Positions 1 to 8,238 of a stretch of DNA of 64,000 nucleotides are shown here, one piece after another. The DNA is from an uncultured Fibrobacter sp. (lineage in GTDB: Bacteria > Fibrobacterota > Fibrobacteria > Fibrobacterales > Fibrobacteraceae), in NCBI GenBank assembly GCA_934699585.1, contig CAKUWY010000009.1, forward strand, positions 1 to 64,000, written 5' to 3'. The notes under the pieces were generated by a model. That model saw nothing but the letters and a program-made list of their open reading frames with translations, searched no databases and was not told the origin of the DNA. The position numbers were made by a program, and so were the translations under genes. The first letter of the stretch is position 1; every line of letters begins with the position of its first letter.

Positions 1-45
1 GTGCGACGCGTTGCTAGTATCCTAGGGCTATGCCCGTCTATGAAG

Positions 46-78
46 AACCGCCGGCTATGCCGGCGGGTTACTTTTTTG
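46..78 (+). terminator. Rho-independent terminator
   Basis: A 10-bp GC-rich stem (AACCGCCGGC / GCCGGCGGGTT) with a 3-nt loop is followed on the + strand by a run of six T. It fits the end of a + strand gene left of the window. The stop codon of the minus-strand lipoprotein gene lies inside the hairpin, so the two transcripts converge here. Confidence 0.7.
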
Positions 79-2158
79 CATTCTTATAGACTTCCGTTTT
101 CGTCTCTTTCCCGGTTTCGTCAAAGAATGTTGCGACTCCATCGATTAAATCGAAAACACCATTCAGGAATTGCGATTTCCCTTTGAAATGTATCGTCATT
201 TTTTTTGTGTCTGCGGAAAAGAACTTGAGGTATTTGTCGGAAACGAAATCTATATACAATGAACCGTTTTCTGTCCATGTTTTGCTGGAGACAACATTTC
301 TACTCTTCCACGTTGTGCTTGTTTGCGTTTTCCCGTTTGAAAAGTAATGGGTTGCTGTTCCGTCAATATATGTTGGCAGTTGATCAATCCACTCACTGGT
401 CCCTTTAAAAATCATTTGTAATTTTTTTGGCTCAGAATAAATTTTAAGATGGCTTTGGGCGTTGTAATCCAGCGATAAGTAATAGTTTTGGGATGAAGAA
501 TCTTGTTTAGACCAGTTTTTTTGCAAGGTGGTGACTCCAAATTGAGTAATCTTTTCCATTGTTTTTTGTCCTGTGGAATCGTACGCATACACAGTTGATT
601 TCTTGTATTTTTTTAAAGTAGGCATATACTCTTCGTTGTGATATTCGTAAATCAGTTTTTCTCCTTTGTAACCTCTTTCAATGGAATTTCCCATGATCGT
701 TAGGTTGTTGTTTTCAAAGATGACATTTCCTAAAAGCTCAGTACGGGTTTCTGGCTTGGCGTTGGTAATCCATTTTATGTGTTTGGTACGTTCGTAGTCA
801 AATGTCAAAAATCCTGTGGAATCCCAATACTGTTGGGCCACTATAATGTCGTTGTTTAATGTGGTTTTTTGCTTCAGGGGCCCGTTCGGCCACCAGTCCT
901 TGATAATGCCGTTGGATACGGCTAAAGTGTTACCGTTTTCTATACGAACATCTCCTTCTTGCTCTTGCGACAATTTTTCGTTTTCGTCGTAAGTTTTAGC
1001 ATACTTCATGGGAACGTATTCTGATTGAATTTTACCGCTTTCCTTCCATAGGGTTCTATGCACCAACTTCCCATTTTCGTATTTTTCTTCAAATTTTTTT
1101 ATTCCGTTGGGATAGATGGCGATGCTGGTTCCATTTATTATGTCAAGGTTGTCTGTTATTTCTCCTTGCCACTCTATTTGTAGCATCCCGTTATCATAGT
1201 ACAACGATGCTTTCGTAGGGAGGTCGACGCTGAATATGAGAATATTTTGTTCGTTCCATATTTTTTGTTTCGTCCATTTACCGTCTTCATATACATACTC
1301 GGATTTCAAGGACCCGTTTTCAAAAAATTCCTGGGAAACAAATGTCCCTGCAAATTCATCTGTGCTGTCTTTTGCGAGATATGCGACATCTCCCGTTAGA
1401 ATTCTATGGATTGCCCCGTTATCGTAATATTGCTTTAAGAATTCTCCCTTTTTGAACTCTAAAAGGGTATGGGATCCCTTGATGATTTTTTGATAGGCAA
1501 GCTCGTCGTCCTTATAGGTTCTTTCTTCATAAAAAGGGCTCTTGATGGTTAGCTTGAAATTCGAAAATTCGTCAGGGCTCTCGTAATCTATTGTTGCAAC
1601 AATGGGGATTTTTCTCGTGATTGAAGAGTCGTCTCTTTTATAGATGGCTGTAATCTTTCCGTTGTGCGTGGTAAAGGCGAAAACATCATTGGGCTTGTCA
1701 TAAAACAAATCCAGGATGTAGTTAAAGATAGACCCCGGCATTGCTTTTTGCAAATCGGCAAAGCTCCATTTGTCGCCGGAGGTTGTTTCGGTATAAACGG
1801 AGTCGACTATTTTTCCGTCAGAAAAGGAGTACTCCATTCCCTTTTTGCCACCCTCAAAAAAATGGGAGATTCGGACGATTTTCCCTTCGCGATACTCTCT
1901 TTCTTCGCCATTTTTGTAGCCATGGGACATTTCGGATTCAATTAAGTGTCCCTGCTGATCTTGGGCCTTGTAGATGAAATCGCAGTGCTTGCAAAGGTCC
2001 CCGTTGAAGAATTGCTTTTTGTTTTCGGCTGGTAGCTGTTCTGCCTCAGTGTTTTTTACTTGCCCTGCGTCAACCGGCGTGCTGGCAACCTGCTTTGATC
2101 CGGAACAGGAGACGAGTAATGCGGCAAGAACAGGTGTGGTAATGAATCTGTAATTCAT
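68..2158 (-). CDS. Lipoprotein with MORN-like (YwqK-type) repeats
   Basis: A 696-residue protein. The N-terminus is a lipoprotein signal peptide with lipobox LVSC (Cys18), so it is probably anchored to the inner or outer membrane. The mature part carries many short motifs of the form 'YDNGxLQxEW', 'YPNGIKKFEEKYENGKL' and 'WPNGPLKQ', the pattern of MORN/YwqK 'antitoxin' repeats, which form extended beta-sheets. No enzymatic motif is seen. It has a strong ribosome binding site (AGGAGGGG) and starts 18 bp after the stop of the Cys-rich gene, so the two are probably one operon. Codon use is more AT-rich than in the housekeeping genes of the window. Homologues called 'toxin-antitoxin YwqK' have no proven antitoxin role, and none is claimed here. 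Confidence 0.75.
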   Translation of the reverse strand: MNYRFITTPVLAALLVSCSGSKQVASTPVDAGQVKNTEAEQLPAENKKQFFNGDLCKHCDFIYKAQDQQGHLIESEMSHGYKNGEEREYREGKIVRISHFFEGGKKGMEYSFSDGKIVDSVYTETTSGDKWSFADLQKAMPGSIFNYILDLFYDKPNDVFAFTTHNGKITAIYKRDDSSITRKIPIVATIDYESPDEFSNFKLTIKSPFYEERTYKDDELAYQKIIKGSHTLLEFKKGEFLKQYYDNGAIHRILTGDVAYLAKDSTDEFAGTFVSQEFFENGSLKSEYVYEDGKWTKQKIWNEQNILIFSVDLPTKASLYYDNGMLQIEWQGEITDNLDIINGTSIAIYPNGIKKFEEKYENGKLVHRTLWKESGKIQSEYVPMKYAKTYDENEKLSQEQEGDVRIENGNTLAVSNGIIKDWWPNGPLKQKTTLNNDIIVAQQYWDSTGFLTFDYERTKHIKWITNAKPETRTELLGNVIFENNNLTIMGNSIERGYKGEKLIYEYHNEEYMPTLKKYKKSTVYAYDSTGQKTMEKITQFGVTTLQKNWSKQDSSSQNYYLSLDYNAQSHLKIYSEPKKLQMIFKGTSEWIDQLPTYIDGTATHYFSNGKTQTSTTWKSRNVVSSKTWTENGSLYIDFVSDKYLKFFSADTKKMTIHFKGKSQFLNGVFDLIDGVATFFDETGKETKTEVYKNAKK

Positions 2159-2176
2159 CAGCCCCTCCTTTTTTGC

Positions 2177-2818
2177 CTATTCATCACCATCACTGCCGTA
2201 ATTGCAATTGACTCCTTCGGTCCTGACGCCATCTTTGGAGGTGCTCCACCAGGAGCCACTTTCTCGTCTATTGGGACAAACTGATGTGCATTTCCCGGAT
2301 AGAGTGCTGACGGACAATGCCGTTGAGCACGGGTAGCACGATCCATCGGTACTTAACAGAGGACGATCGGAACAATCTGCAATAACGCATTTCCCGTCTT
2401 TGAGGACCCTGTTAGGGCATTGGGAACAGTTCAGGGTGTCGCTGACAGGTCCGTCGTACTTGCATGTCCTGCATTTGCCGAAACTGTCTTCCAAAGGTCT
2501 GTCTTGGGGACATTTTTCTAGCCTGCAACCCCAGAATGTATCAACTCTTTTGGGACTTCCCTTTTTTCCATCGCAGAATTGTTCGCACGATGCCTTGTCC
2601 TGCAATTTAAGAACGGCTTCCTCGTCACAAGAATGACAGTATCCCTGTTCATCTAGCAGGGGGAACTTTTTAGGACAGGTGGCGGTCGCCTTGATCTTTC
2701 CCTTCTGTATGGAGGAAGACCCTGCGTTTATGTATGCTCCCCCGTTTAGACCATCCGAAAAACAGGTCGCGGCAATAAGGGCGATTGTGGTTACGAAGGC
2801 TTTTAGCTGAACTCGCAT
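2177..2818 (-). CDS. Cysteine-rich secreted protein, unknown function
   Basis: A 213-residue protein with a hydrophobic signal peptide (about residues 5-20). The rest is rich in Cys, about one in ten residues. Repeated units of the type 'CPxxxPLxDxxGxCxxC' suggest small disulfide-bonded modules, as in extracellular receptor or adhesion proteins. The sequence AATC near the end of the signal peptide is a poor lipobox, so it may be soluble after cleavage rather than lipidated. The start is set by AGGAGGAG a few bases before ATG 2818. It is first in an operon with the MORN-like lipoprotein. I do not recognise a named family. Confidence 0.7.
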   Translation of the reverse strand: MRVQLKAFVTTIALIAATCFSDGLNGGAYINAGSSSIQKGKIKATATCPKKFPLLDEQGYCHSCDEEAVLKLQDKASCEQFCDGKKGSPKRVDTFWGCRLEKCPQDRPLEDSFGKCRTCKYDGPVSDTLNCSQCPNRVLKDGKCVIADCSDRPLLSTDGSCYPCSTALSVSTLSGKCTSVCPNRRESGSWWSTSKDGVRTEGVNCNYGSDGDE

Positions 2819-2959
2819 GTTTTCTCCTCCTGCTTGGAAATCTAATTAAAAACGCCTTTCCGTGCATAGAGACTTTTCCAGCAGATATTCTAAGTTGGAT
2901 TATAGCTGCTAGGGAGGGAGAGCATTCCTTCTGTGAGTAAAAAGCGACTCGTATAAGGA

Positions 2960-2988
2960 GAAGGCTTCCTCTTTTAGAGGAAGCCTTC
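2960..2988 (-). terminator. Hairpin terminator of rnpB
   Basis: A perfect 12-bp stem (GAAGGCTTCCTC / GAGGAAGCCTTC) with a 5-nt loop lies directly after the 3' end of the RNase P RNA. Only a weak T-rich stretch follows on the minus strand. Confidence 0.65.
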
Positions 2989-2993
2989 AAATA

Positions 2994-3371
2994 GGGTAGT
3001 TATAAGCCGGGTTCTGTACCCTTTGATGTAATCTCGGGGCGATGACCATCTCTCTGGGCCAGTCGTTACCGACCGCCTCAAGCGACCTACCCGGATATCC
3101 AACAGCCGCGGGCCGCAGCCGGTCCTTGCGGACGGAATCCTGCTTGGTCTTGCACCGGATGAGGTTTACCGTGCCATCCCTGTCACCAGGAATGCGGTGA
3201 GCTCTTACCTCGCCGTTTCACCCTTACCTTGCCCGGGCTTGCGCCCGAACCTGGCGGTTTGCTTTCTGTTGCACTGTCTGTCGCGTTTCCGCGCCTGGAC
3301 GTTATCCAGCATCCTGCCCTGTGGTGCCCGGACTTTCCTCCAGCATCGCTGCCGGCGGTCATCCGCTACCC
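2994..3371 (-). ncRNA. RNase P RNA (bacterial type A)
   Basis: Catalytic RNA of RNase P, which trims the 5' leader of tRNA precursors. On the minus strand it shows the conserved core near the 5' end (GGAGGAAAGTCCGGGC, around 3330-3350) and the conserved 3' end ACAGAACCCGGCTTAT. The ends chosen pair as helix P1: GGGTAG at 3371-3366 with CTACCC at 2999-2994. About 378 nt, a normal length. A TATATTTG element (3384-3377) would start transcription at the first base of P1. A 12-bp terminator hairpin follows. Confidence 0.95.
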
Positions 3372-3376
3372 GGGGG

Positions 3377-3384
3377 CAAATATA
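3377..3384 (-). promoter_or_regulatory. -10 element of rnpB
   Basis: TATATTTG reads on the minus strand and ends about 6 nt before the predicted 5' end of RNase P RNA. No good -35 box was seen. The same element occurs before argG and nspC. Confidence 0.4.
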
Positions 3385-3622
3385 GGAATTTTATTTCCTT
3401 GTGTCACCGGTGGAGCAGAAACAGACGGCGGTTATCAAGATGACCAAAGCGCAAAAAGACATAATGAACCTCTTTTCTTTACTCCCTAAATCTACATTAA
3501 AATTAGTGTCAGAAAATGACTTTTTTTGAGGTTGGGCGGAAAGAGACGCGACGCACGAGGGGGTTGGCGAAGACTACAGGCTTCGCCGAGGGGGAGGCTT
3601 CCCCCCTTGTATTTGGAATAGA
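3385..3622. other. Intergenic, no gene seen
   Basis: No convincing coding sequence. It holds a palindrome (GGCGAA...TTCGCC, 3563-3584) followed by GGGGGAggcTTCCCCCC at 3589-3605. The short ORFs crossing this stretch run through repeats and have no start signals. Confidence 0.5.
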
Positions 3623-3656
3623 GATTGCCACGCTCCTGCGGACCTCGCAATGACAA
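3623..3656. repeat. Intergenic palindromic repeat
   Basis: An imperfect inverted repeat beginning GATTGCCACG and ending CTCGCAATGACAA. It belongs to the class of 'GTCATTGCGAGG...' intergenic repeats seen in many bacterial genomes. One of several palindromic elements that fill the gap between rnpB and the Omp85-like gene. Confidence 0.5.
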
Positions 3657-3715
3657 TTCTGAATCCCGCATTAGTTTTCTTGCCTCTATCAGCCCGAGTC
3701 TAGAACATCGAGCGG

Positions 3716-3765
3716 ATCCTCGTGATTCTATCGCCACTACGTGGCTCCAGAATGACAGCGAGGAT
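3716..3765 (-). repeat. 50-bp nested-hairpin repeat, copy A
   Basis: Outer arms ATCCTCG/CGAGGAT, a middle pair AGAAT/ATTCT and an inner pair GCCAC/GTGGC. Read on the minus strand it matches copy B (28379-28428) at 48 of 50 positions, by manual alignment. Confidence 0.75.
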
Positions 3766-3781
3766 GACATTCCTCGAACAT

Positions 3782-3851
3782 CACATTCCACACCACACAT
3801 TCCACATTTCATATTTCCCTAGCCCCTAGATCCTATCCCCTAACCCCTATT
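3782..3851. repeat. Heptanucleotide tandem array (10 units)
   Basis: Ten consecutive 7-bp units in unbroken register: CACATTC, CACACCA, CACATTC, CACATTT, CATATTT, CCCTAGC, CCCTAGA, TCCTATC, CCCTAAC, CCCTATT. It changes from a CACATTY type to a CCCTAGA type halfway. It ends just before the start of the Omp85-like gene. Confidence 0.8.
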
Positions 3852-3869
3852 TTCTATATTGTCCCCGTC

Positions 3870-5765
3870 ATGCGGATTTTGCCCTTTATCGTCTGTGCCC
3901 TTTCGGTCTCGGTTTTTGCCGAGGGCGTGTCCGGCGCACTTGCCGCTAACGCTGCAACCGCTGATTCCACGGCGCCTTTCCGGGTCGATAAAATCCGCTA
4001 CCACGTCGGCGACGCCTTCGACGATTCCAAGTACCACACCAAGTACGACAAGTGGGCCTACGACCTGCTGAACGTCATCCATATCGAGACTCGCGAGGCC
4101 ACGGTCCGCAAGTTGTTGCTGTTCAACGAGGGCGATGTGGTGGACCTGAACCTGATGCTGGAATCGGAACGGTTCTTGCGGGACCAGAACTTTCTTTCGG
4201 ACGCAAGCATCCAGGTGAGTGGCCAGGGTGACTCCACCTTCGTAGATGTTTACACCAGCGACAACTGGACCTTGACGCTGCCTTTCAGCATTGGTTTTTC
4301 GGGCAGCGAATGGAGCTATGACAACCTGAATTACGGAATCGGCATCCAGGAGAGCAACTTCCTCGGTCTGGGGCAGAAGGTGGGCTTTTACTACGGCCAT
4401 GACGAATTCCGCGACATGTGGCAGGCGGAGTATTCCGACCCCCATTTCCTTTTCCGCTACAACCACCTGGACGTGCTCTACAGTTACAATACCGACGGCT
4501 ACCTGGCCAGCTGGCAGATGTACGTGCCCTTCTTGAGTCGGGGCGTGAACCAGTGGGCCTATACCTTGGCGGGTCTCAAAAACAAGCGGTTTGCCTATTA
4601 TTATGGAAGCGGGGACTTGCCTCGGGGCTCTGTGGCAAGATTCTCAACCTATCTGCTTACCACGACTCCCACACATGCGTATGAGCTTGGCGTGGCCGAT
4701 GGCGGCTTCGTCCAGTCCAGTGCGGACGAGACCGTTGCGAAAAACGGCATGGATGTGGCACTGAACGAGAAAACGTACCGGGAGGGAATTCTTACGAAGG
4801 ATACCCTGGAATACAACGGCGAAGAGACGGTGAAGCTTTTGAAGGTGGAAGACTTTATCGAGGATTCCCTGAGCTTTAGGTTCAGCCGTTCCTTTGGGGG
4901 GAGTCTCCGCAAGTTCTACCTGGGGGCAACTTACGATTACCATCGGGAGACTGCAGAAGAGGGGCGCCTGTACCGCTACCTGTTCACCCATAACGACCAG
5001 ACCTATGTCATCGATTCCGGTGCGGCGTGGGACTTGTGGCTGCCAAGGCGCAAGGATTCCCGCCTGGGCGCCTACGTGATGTATTCCAATCTGCGTTACG
5101 AGAAGGTGAAGAACCTGCACAACGCCAAGTGGACCGAAGATGTGGACAAGGGCTATTCCCTGAAGGCGCAAATCTCCAAGAACTACGAGCAGCTGGGTTC
5201 CGACAACAACGATATCCGTCTGGACTTTTGGACCAACCTGTACCTGGGCAGCGGCTGGAACCACCTGAACCTGAAAACCCAGATGTTCTTCTACCTGGAC
5301 CACGGGGAACGCCGGGATTTCTACGGCCGTGTTGACGGCGAATACATTTTCCACCCCAGCAATTCCTTCTCTACGGCCTTGCGGGGCCTGGTGGATGTGT
5401 ACGAAGACGCCCGCCTGGGTTACCAGCTTTCGCTGGGTGGCTCCGACGGATTTGTAGGGTTCCCTACGGGATACTATACGGGGCAGGCCAGGGTTTACGG
5501 CAGTATCGAGCCCAGGTATTTCTTCGACTTTGAAATCGCGACCCTGGTGCCGGTGGTGGTGGCCTTTGCGTCTGTGGGGGAGACCGCTTGGGAGCTGGAA
5601 GATATCAACCGCAAGGACTTGATTTACGTGCTGGGGGCGGGCATCCGTTTTATCCAGACCAAGTCCATCAGCAGGCTGGTGAACAAGCTGGATATAAGCT
5701 TCCCCATGAACGGGGAGCGGAAGGGCATGCCCCATTTTTCTGTGACTACCAGTTACAGCCTGTGA
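3870..5765 (+). CDS. Omp85/BamA-like outer-membrane barrel protein
   Basis: A 631-residue protein with a signal peptide (about residues 1-25). The N-terminal part (about 40-120) resembles a POTRA domain, with 'REATVRKLLLFNEGDVV' followed by 'LESERFLRDQNFLSDASI', as in BamA/TamA. The remainder is rich in alternating aromatic strands typical of a beta-barrel, and 'SLGGSDGFVGFPTGYYTG' near residue 530 resembles the conserved Omp85 barrel motif. The expected role is insertion or export of outer-membrane or surface proteins. It is shorter than BamA (about 800 residues, five POTRAs), so an accessory Omp85 is more likely than the main assembly factor. ATG 3870 has no ribosome binding site; TATATT ends 9 nt upstream, so the mRNA may be almost leaderless. 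A second Omp85-like gene lies at 28446. Confidence 0.75.
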   Translation: MRILPFIVCALSVSVFAEGVSGALAANAATADSTAPFRVDKIRYHVGDAFDDSKYHTKYDKWAYDLLNVIHIETREATVRKLLLFNEGDVVDLNLMLESERFLRDQNFLSDASIQVSGQGDSTFVDVYTSDNWTLTLPFSIGFSGSEWSYDNLNYGIGIQESNFLGLGQKVGFYYGHDEFRDMWQAEYSDPHFLFRYNHLDVLYSYNTDGYLASWQMYVPFLSRGVNQWAYTLAGLKNKRFAYYYGSGDLPRGSVARFSTYLLTTTPTHAYELGVADGGFVQSSADETVAKNGMDVALNEKTYREGILTKDTLEYNGEETVKLLKVEDFIEDSLSFRFSRSFGGSLRKFYLGATYDYHRETAEEGRLYRYLFTHNDQTYVIDSGAAWDLWLPRRKDSRLGAYVMYSNLRYEKVKNLHNAKWTEDVDKGYSLKAQISKNYEQLGSDNNDIRLDFWTNLYLGSGWNHLNLKTQMFFYLDHGERRDFYGRVDGEYIFHPSNSFSTALRGLVDVYEDARLGYQLSLGGSDGFVGFPTGYYTGQARVYGSIEPRYFFDFEIATLVPVVVAFASVGETAWELEDINRKDLIYVLGAGIRFIQTKSISRLVNKLDISFPMNGERKGMPHFSVTTSYSL

Positions 5766-5789
5766 CGGATGGATTTTTGAGAGGTTGTT

Positions 5790-6125
5790 TTGGCTGACGA
5801 GACGAAAGAGATTGTAGAGAACAAGGTGCGCAAGATCAAGAACATGATTTTGCGGGTGGAAATCGTCATCGGCGTCATCGCCATGATTTTCGGCATAGGC
5901 CTTACGGTCTTGGTATGGGGCGAAGGATTTTTCCCGGGAGCCCTGATGCTCATTGTGACCGGGCTTATCAACATTTTTTTGGCGGTGAAGGAACTGCTGG
6001 ACCCGACGGACGGCATCTTCCACTGGCAACCGCTATTTTTTATGATTGTGCGGCGGGCCATGTTCTTTTTGAACGTGGTGCTTACGGCCCTTGTTTTCGG
6101 GACCATGACTCAATTGCTGGGGTAG
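5790..6125 (+). CDS. Small inner-membrane protein, unknown function
   Basis: A 111-residue protein starting at TTG 5790, preceded by GAGAGG at a good distance. It has a charged N-terminus (about 20 residues) and three or four hydrophobic helices (about 22-45, 48-66, 80-110). It lies 25 bp after the Omp85-like gene and is probably co-transcribed. No family recognised. Confidence 0.7.
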   Translation: MADETKEIVENKVRKIKNMILRVEIVIGVIAMIFGIGLTVLVWGEGFFPGALMLIVTGLINIFLAVKELLDPTDGIFHWQPLFFMIVRRAMFFLNVVLTALVFGTMTQLLG

Positions 6126-6144
6126 ACTAGCCGCAGGTGCGCGG

Positions 6145-8235
6145 TCAGTGCACGCCGTCTTCGTTGACCACGGGCTTTTCGGCGTACCAGGCCTGGATTT
6201 TTTCCTTGGCGGTGTCGTCGAAGGACGTTTCATCCTTGAGGATGTGGGCGGCGGTTTCCAATGTCTGTGAAATCAGTTCCTGGTCGGCAATCCAGTCGAA
6301 CCAGCGGAATACCCAGGCGCCGCTCTGCTCGTTTCCTTCCAGGTTGCCTGCCCCGCGGGTCTGTAGGTCCAGTTCCGCAATCTCAAATCCGTCTTCGGTG
6401 GCGGCGAAGTTGGAAAGCCGCTCCATGCTGGTGTCTGCCGTTTCGCCTTCGGGCTGCATCAAGAAGCACCAGGCTTCTTGATTGCCGCGACCCACGCGGC
6501 CCCGCAGCTGGTGCAACTGCGACAGCCCGAAGCGGTCCGGCTGGTCGATGACCATCAGGTTTGCCGCTGGCACGTTCACGCCCACTTCGATGACGGTAGT
6601 GGCCACCAGAATGTGGATCTGTCCTGCTGCGAAGCGGGCGATGATGGCGTCCCTTTCGGATTCGTCCATCTGGCCGTGAACGCCCTCTACCACCAGAGGC
6701 GCACCGTTTTGACCTGCGTTTGCAGAGACTCCGTTTAGACCTGTCGCAAAATTCCGGAGTTCCGCGACAATCTCGTCCACGCTGCGGGCACTGCCTTCGT
6801 CGCCGGATTCCACGCGGCTTGCAATCCAGTAGCAGAGGTTCCCTTTCAGGGCTTCGCCGCAGATGAACTTCTTCATGGAGTCCCGCTTTTCGGGCCCCAC
6901 CAGGCGGGTCTTGATGGGCTTACGGCCTGCAGGTTTCTCTTTGATGGAAATGACCTTCAGGTCGCCGTACAGCGTCATGGCGAGGCTTCTTGGGATAGGC
7001 GTGGCGCTCATGACCAGCATGTCGGGGTAGTCCCCTTTGGAAAGTAGTGCTTCCCGCTGGCCTACGCCAAAACGGTGCTGCTCGTCGATAATGACAAACC
7101 CGAGCTTCGAGAAAGTCACGTCCTTGCTGTAGAGAGCATGTGTTCCGATGACTGCGTTACAAAGGCCCATCTGCAGTTCGCCCAAAATCTGCTTGCGTTC
7201 GGCGGCGCTAGTGGCGCCTACTAGAAGCTGCACCCGAAGCCCTGCCGCTTCGAAAAAGGGCTTTAGGGACTTGTAGTGCTGCCTAGCCAGAATGTCGGTG
7301 GGCACCATCAGGGCGCATTGCTCGCCTGCACCGCATACCGCCATCATGGCAAGCATTGCCACTACGGTTTTTCCGCAACCTACGTCTCCCTGCAACAGGG
7401 CGTGGAACTGCTTTTTGCCGTTGAGTCCGTCGATGATGGTGTTGAGGGCGGCCTCTTGCCCGCCTGTCAGCTGGAAGGGGAGGGTGGCACGGATTTTCAT
7501 GACGGTGCCCAGGTCAATCTGCCTCTCGTGCCCCCGGAGCCGTTGGTTTTCGCGACGTTTCACCATGCGCAGGCAGAAGGGGAGCAGTTCCAGAATCTTC
7601 ATTTCCCGCTTGGCCTTGTAGATGGCGGGGAACTCCTTTGGCAGATGCAGCGTCCGCAGGTTCTCCATGACGGGGGCAAAGTGCAGGTAGTCCGTCAGTT
7701 CCCGTGGGCAGAGTCCCGGCAGGGTAAGTCCCGGGAACTTGAAGATGGTCTTGTACAGCCCTCGAAAGAATTTCTGTTCCATCCGGGCTTCCCGACAGGC
7801 TTCGCTGATGGAATACACCGGCAGGATTGCACCGCTAAATTCCTGGTCGTCGTCAAAGGGCTGCATGTCGGGGTGGCTCATCTGCAGCCCGCGGTATTCG
7901 CCTACCGCTCCCGAAACCAGCCACTTGGAGCCGTTCTGGATGCGTTTTGCCCAGTAGCTCGTGCCCTGGAAGAACAGGAGGCTCATTTCGCCGGTGCCGT
8001 CGGTAAGGGTGGCAACAAAGCGGTTCCTGCGGCCGCGGATAATTCCCGACCGGACGACAGTGCCGATAAGGACCGCCCGCTCTCCGGCCTTGCAGTCCTT
8101 GATGGCGGTAACCTTGGTCTGGTCCAGGTAGTTGCGGGGGACGTTGTAGAGCAGGTCTGCGATGCTGTTGAAGCCCGCCTTGCGGAGGGCCTGGACGCGC
8201 TTGGGACCCAGTCCCGGTAACTGAGAGAGTTCCAT
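6145..8235 (-). CDS. recG: ATP-dependent DNA helicase RecG
   Basis: Branch-migrating helicase that regresses stalled replication forks and processes Holliday junctions. The 696 residues match the usual RecG length. Order: N-terminal helix-hairpin-helix-like start ('LPGLGPKRVQALRKAG'), wedge/OB domain (about 50-150), helicase domain 1 with Walker A GDVGCGKT near residue 280 and DEQH box in 'IIDEQHRFGVGQR', helicase domain 2 with 'QLRGRVGRG'. All key motifs are present. It starts 3 bp after the mlaD-like gene and is co-transcribed with it. Confidence 0.97.
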   Translation of the reverse strand: MELSQLPGLGPKRVQALRKAGFNSIADLLYNVPRNYLDQTKVTAIKDCKAGERAVLIGTVVRSGIIRGRRNRFVATLTDGTGEMSLLFFQGTSYWAKRIQNGSKWLVSGAVGEYRGLQMSHPDMQPFDDDQEFSGAILPVYSISEACREARMEQKFFRGLYKTIFKFPGLTLPGLCPRELTDYLHFAPVMENLRTLHLPKEFPAIYKAKREMKILELLPFCLRMVKRRENQRLRGHERQIDLGTVMKIRATLPFQLTGGQEAALNTIIDGLNGKKQFHALLQGDVGCGKTVVAMLAMMAVCGAGEQCALMVPTDILARQHYKSLKPFFEAAGLRVQLLVGATSAAERKQILGELQMGLCNAVIGTHALYSKDVTFSKLGFVIIDEQHRFGVGQREALLSKGDYPDMLVMSATPIPRSLAMTLYGDLKVISIKEKPAGRKPIKTRLVGPEKRDSMKKFICGEALKGNLCYWIASRVESGDEGSARSVDEIVAELRNFATGLNGVSANAGQNGAPLVVEGVHGQMDESERDAIIARFAAGQIHILVATTVIEVGVNVPAANLMVIDQPDRFGLSQLHQLRGRVGRGNQEAWCFLMQPEGETADTSMERLSNFAATEDGFEIAELDLQTRGAGNLEGNEQSGAWVFRWFDWIADQELISQTLETAAHILKDETSFDDTAKEKIQAWYAEKPVVNEDGVH

Positions 8236-8238
8236 GGG

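Noticed and set aside
68..2158. YwqK-type antitoxin
   Set aside because: The repeat pattern alone does not support a toxin-antitoxin role, and the neighbour is a Cys-rich secreted protein, not a toxin.
3492..3812. 106-residue minus-strand ORF
   Set aside because: Made of intergenic palindromes and a heptad array; no ribosome binding site or domain.
3782..3851. CRISPR array
   Set aside because: Units are 7 bp, contiguous and without spacers; no cas genes in the window.
4644..6029. 461-residue minus-strand ORF
   Set aside because: Antisense of the Omp85-like gene; composition of a shadow frame (His, Val and Gln-rich) and no domain.
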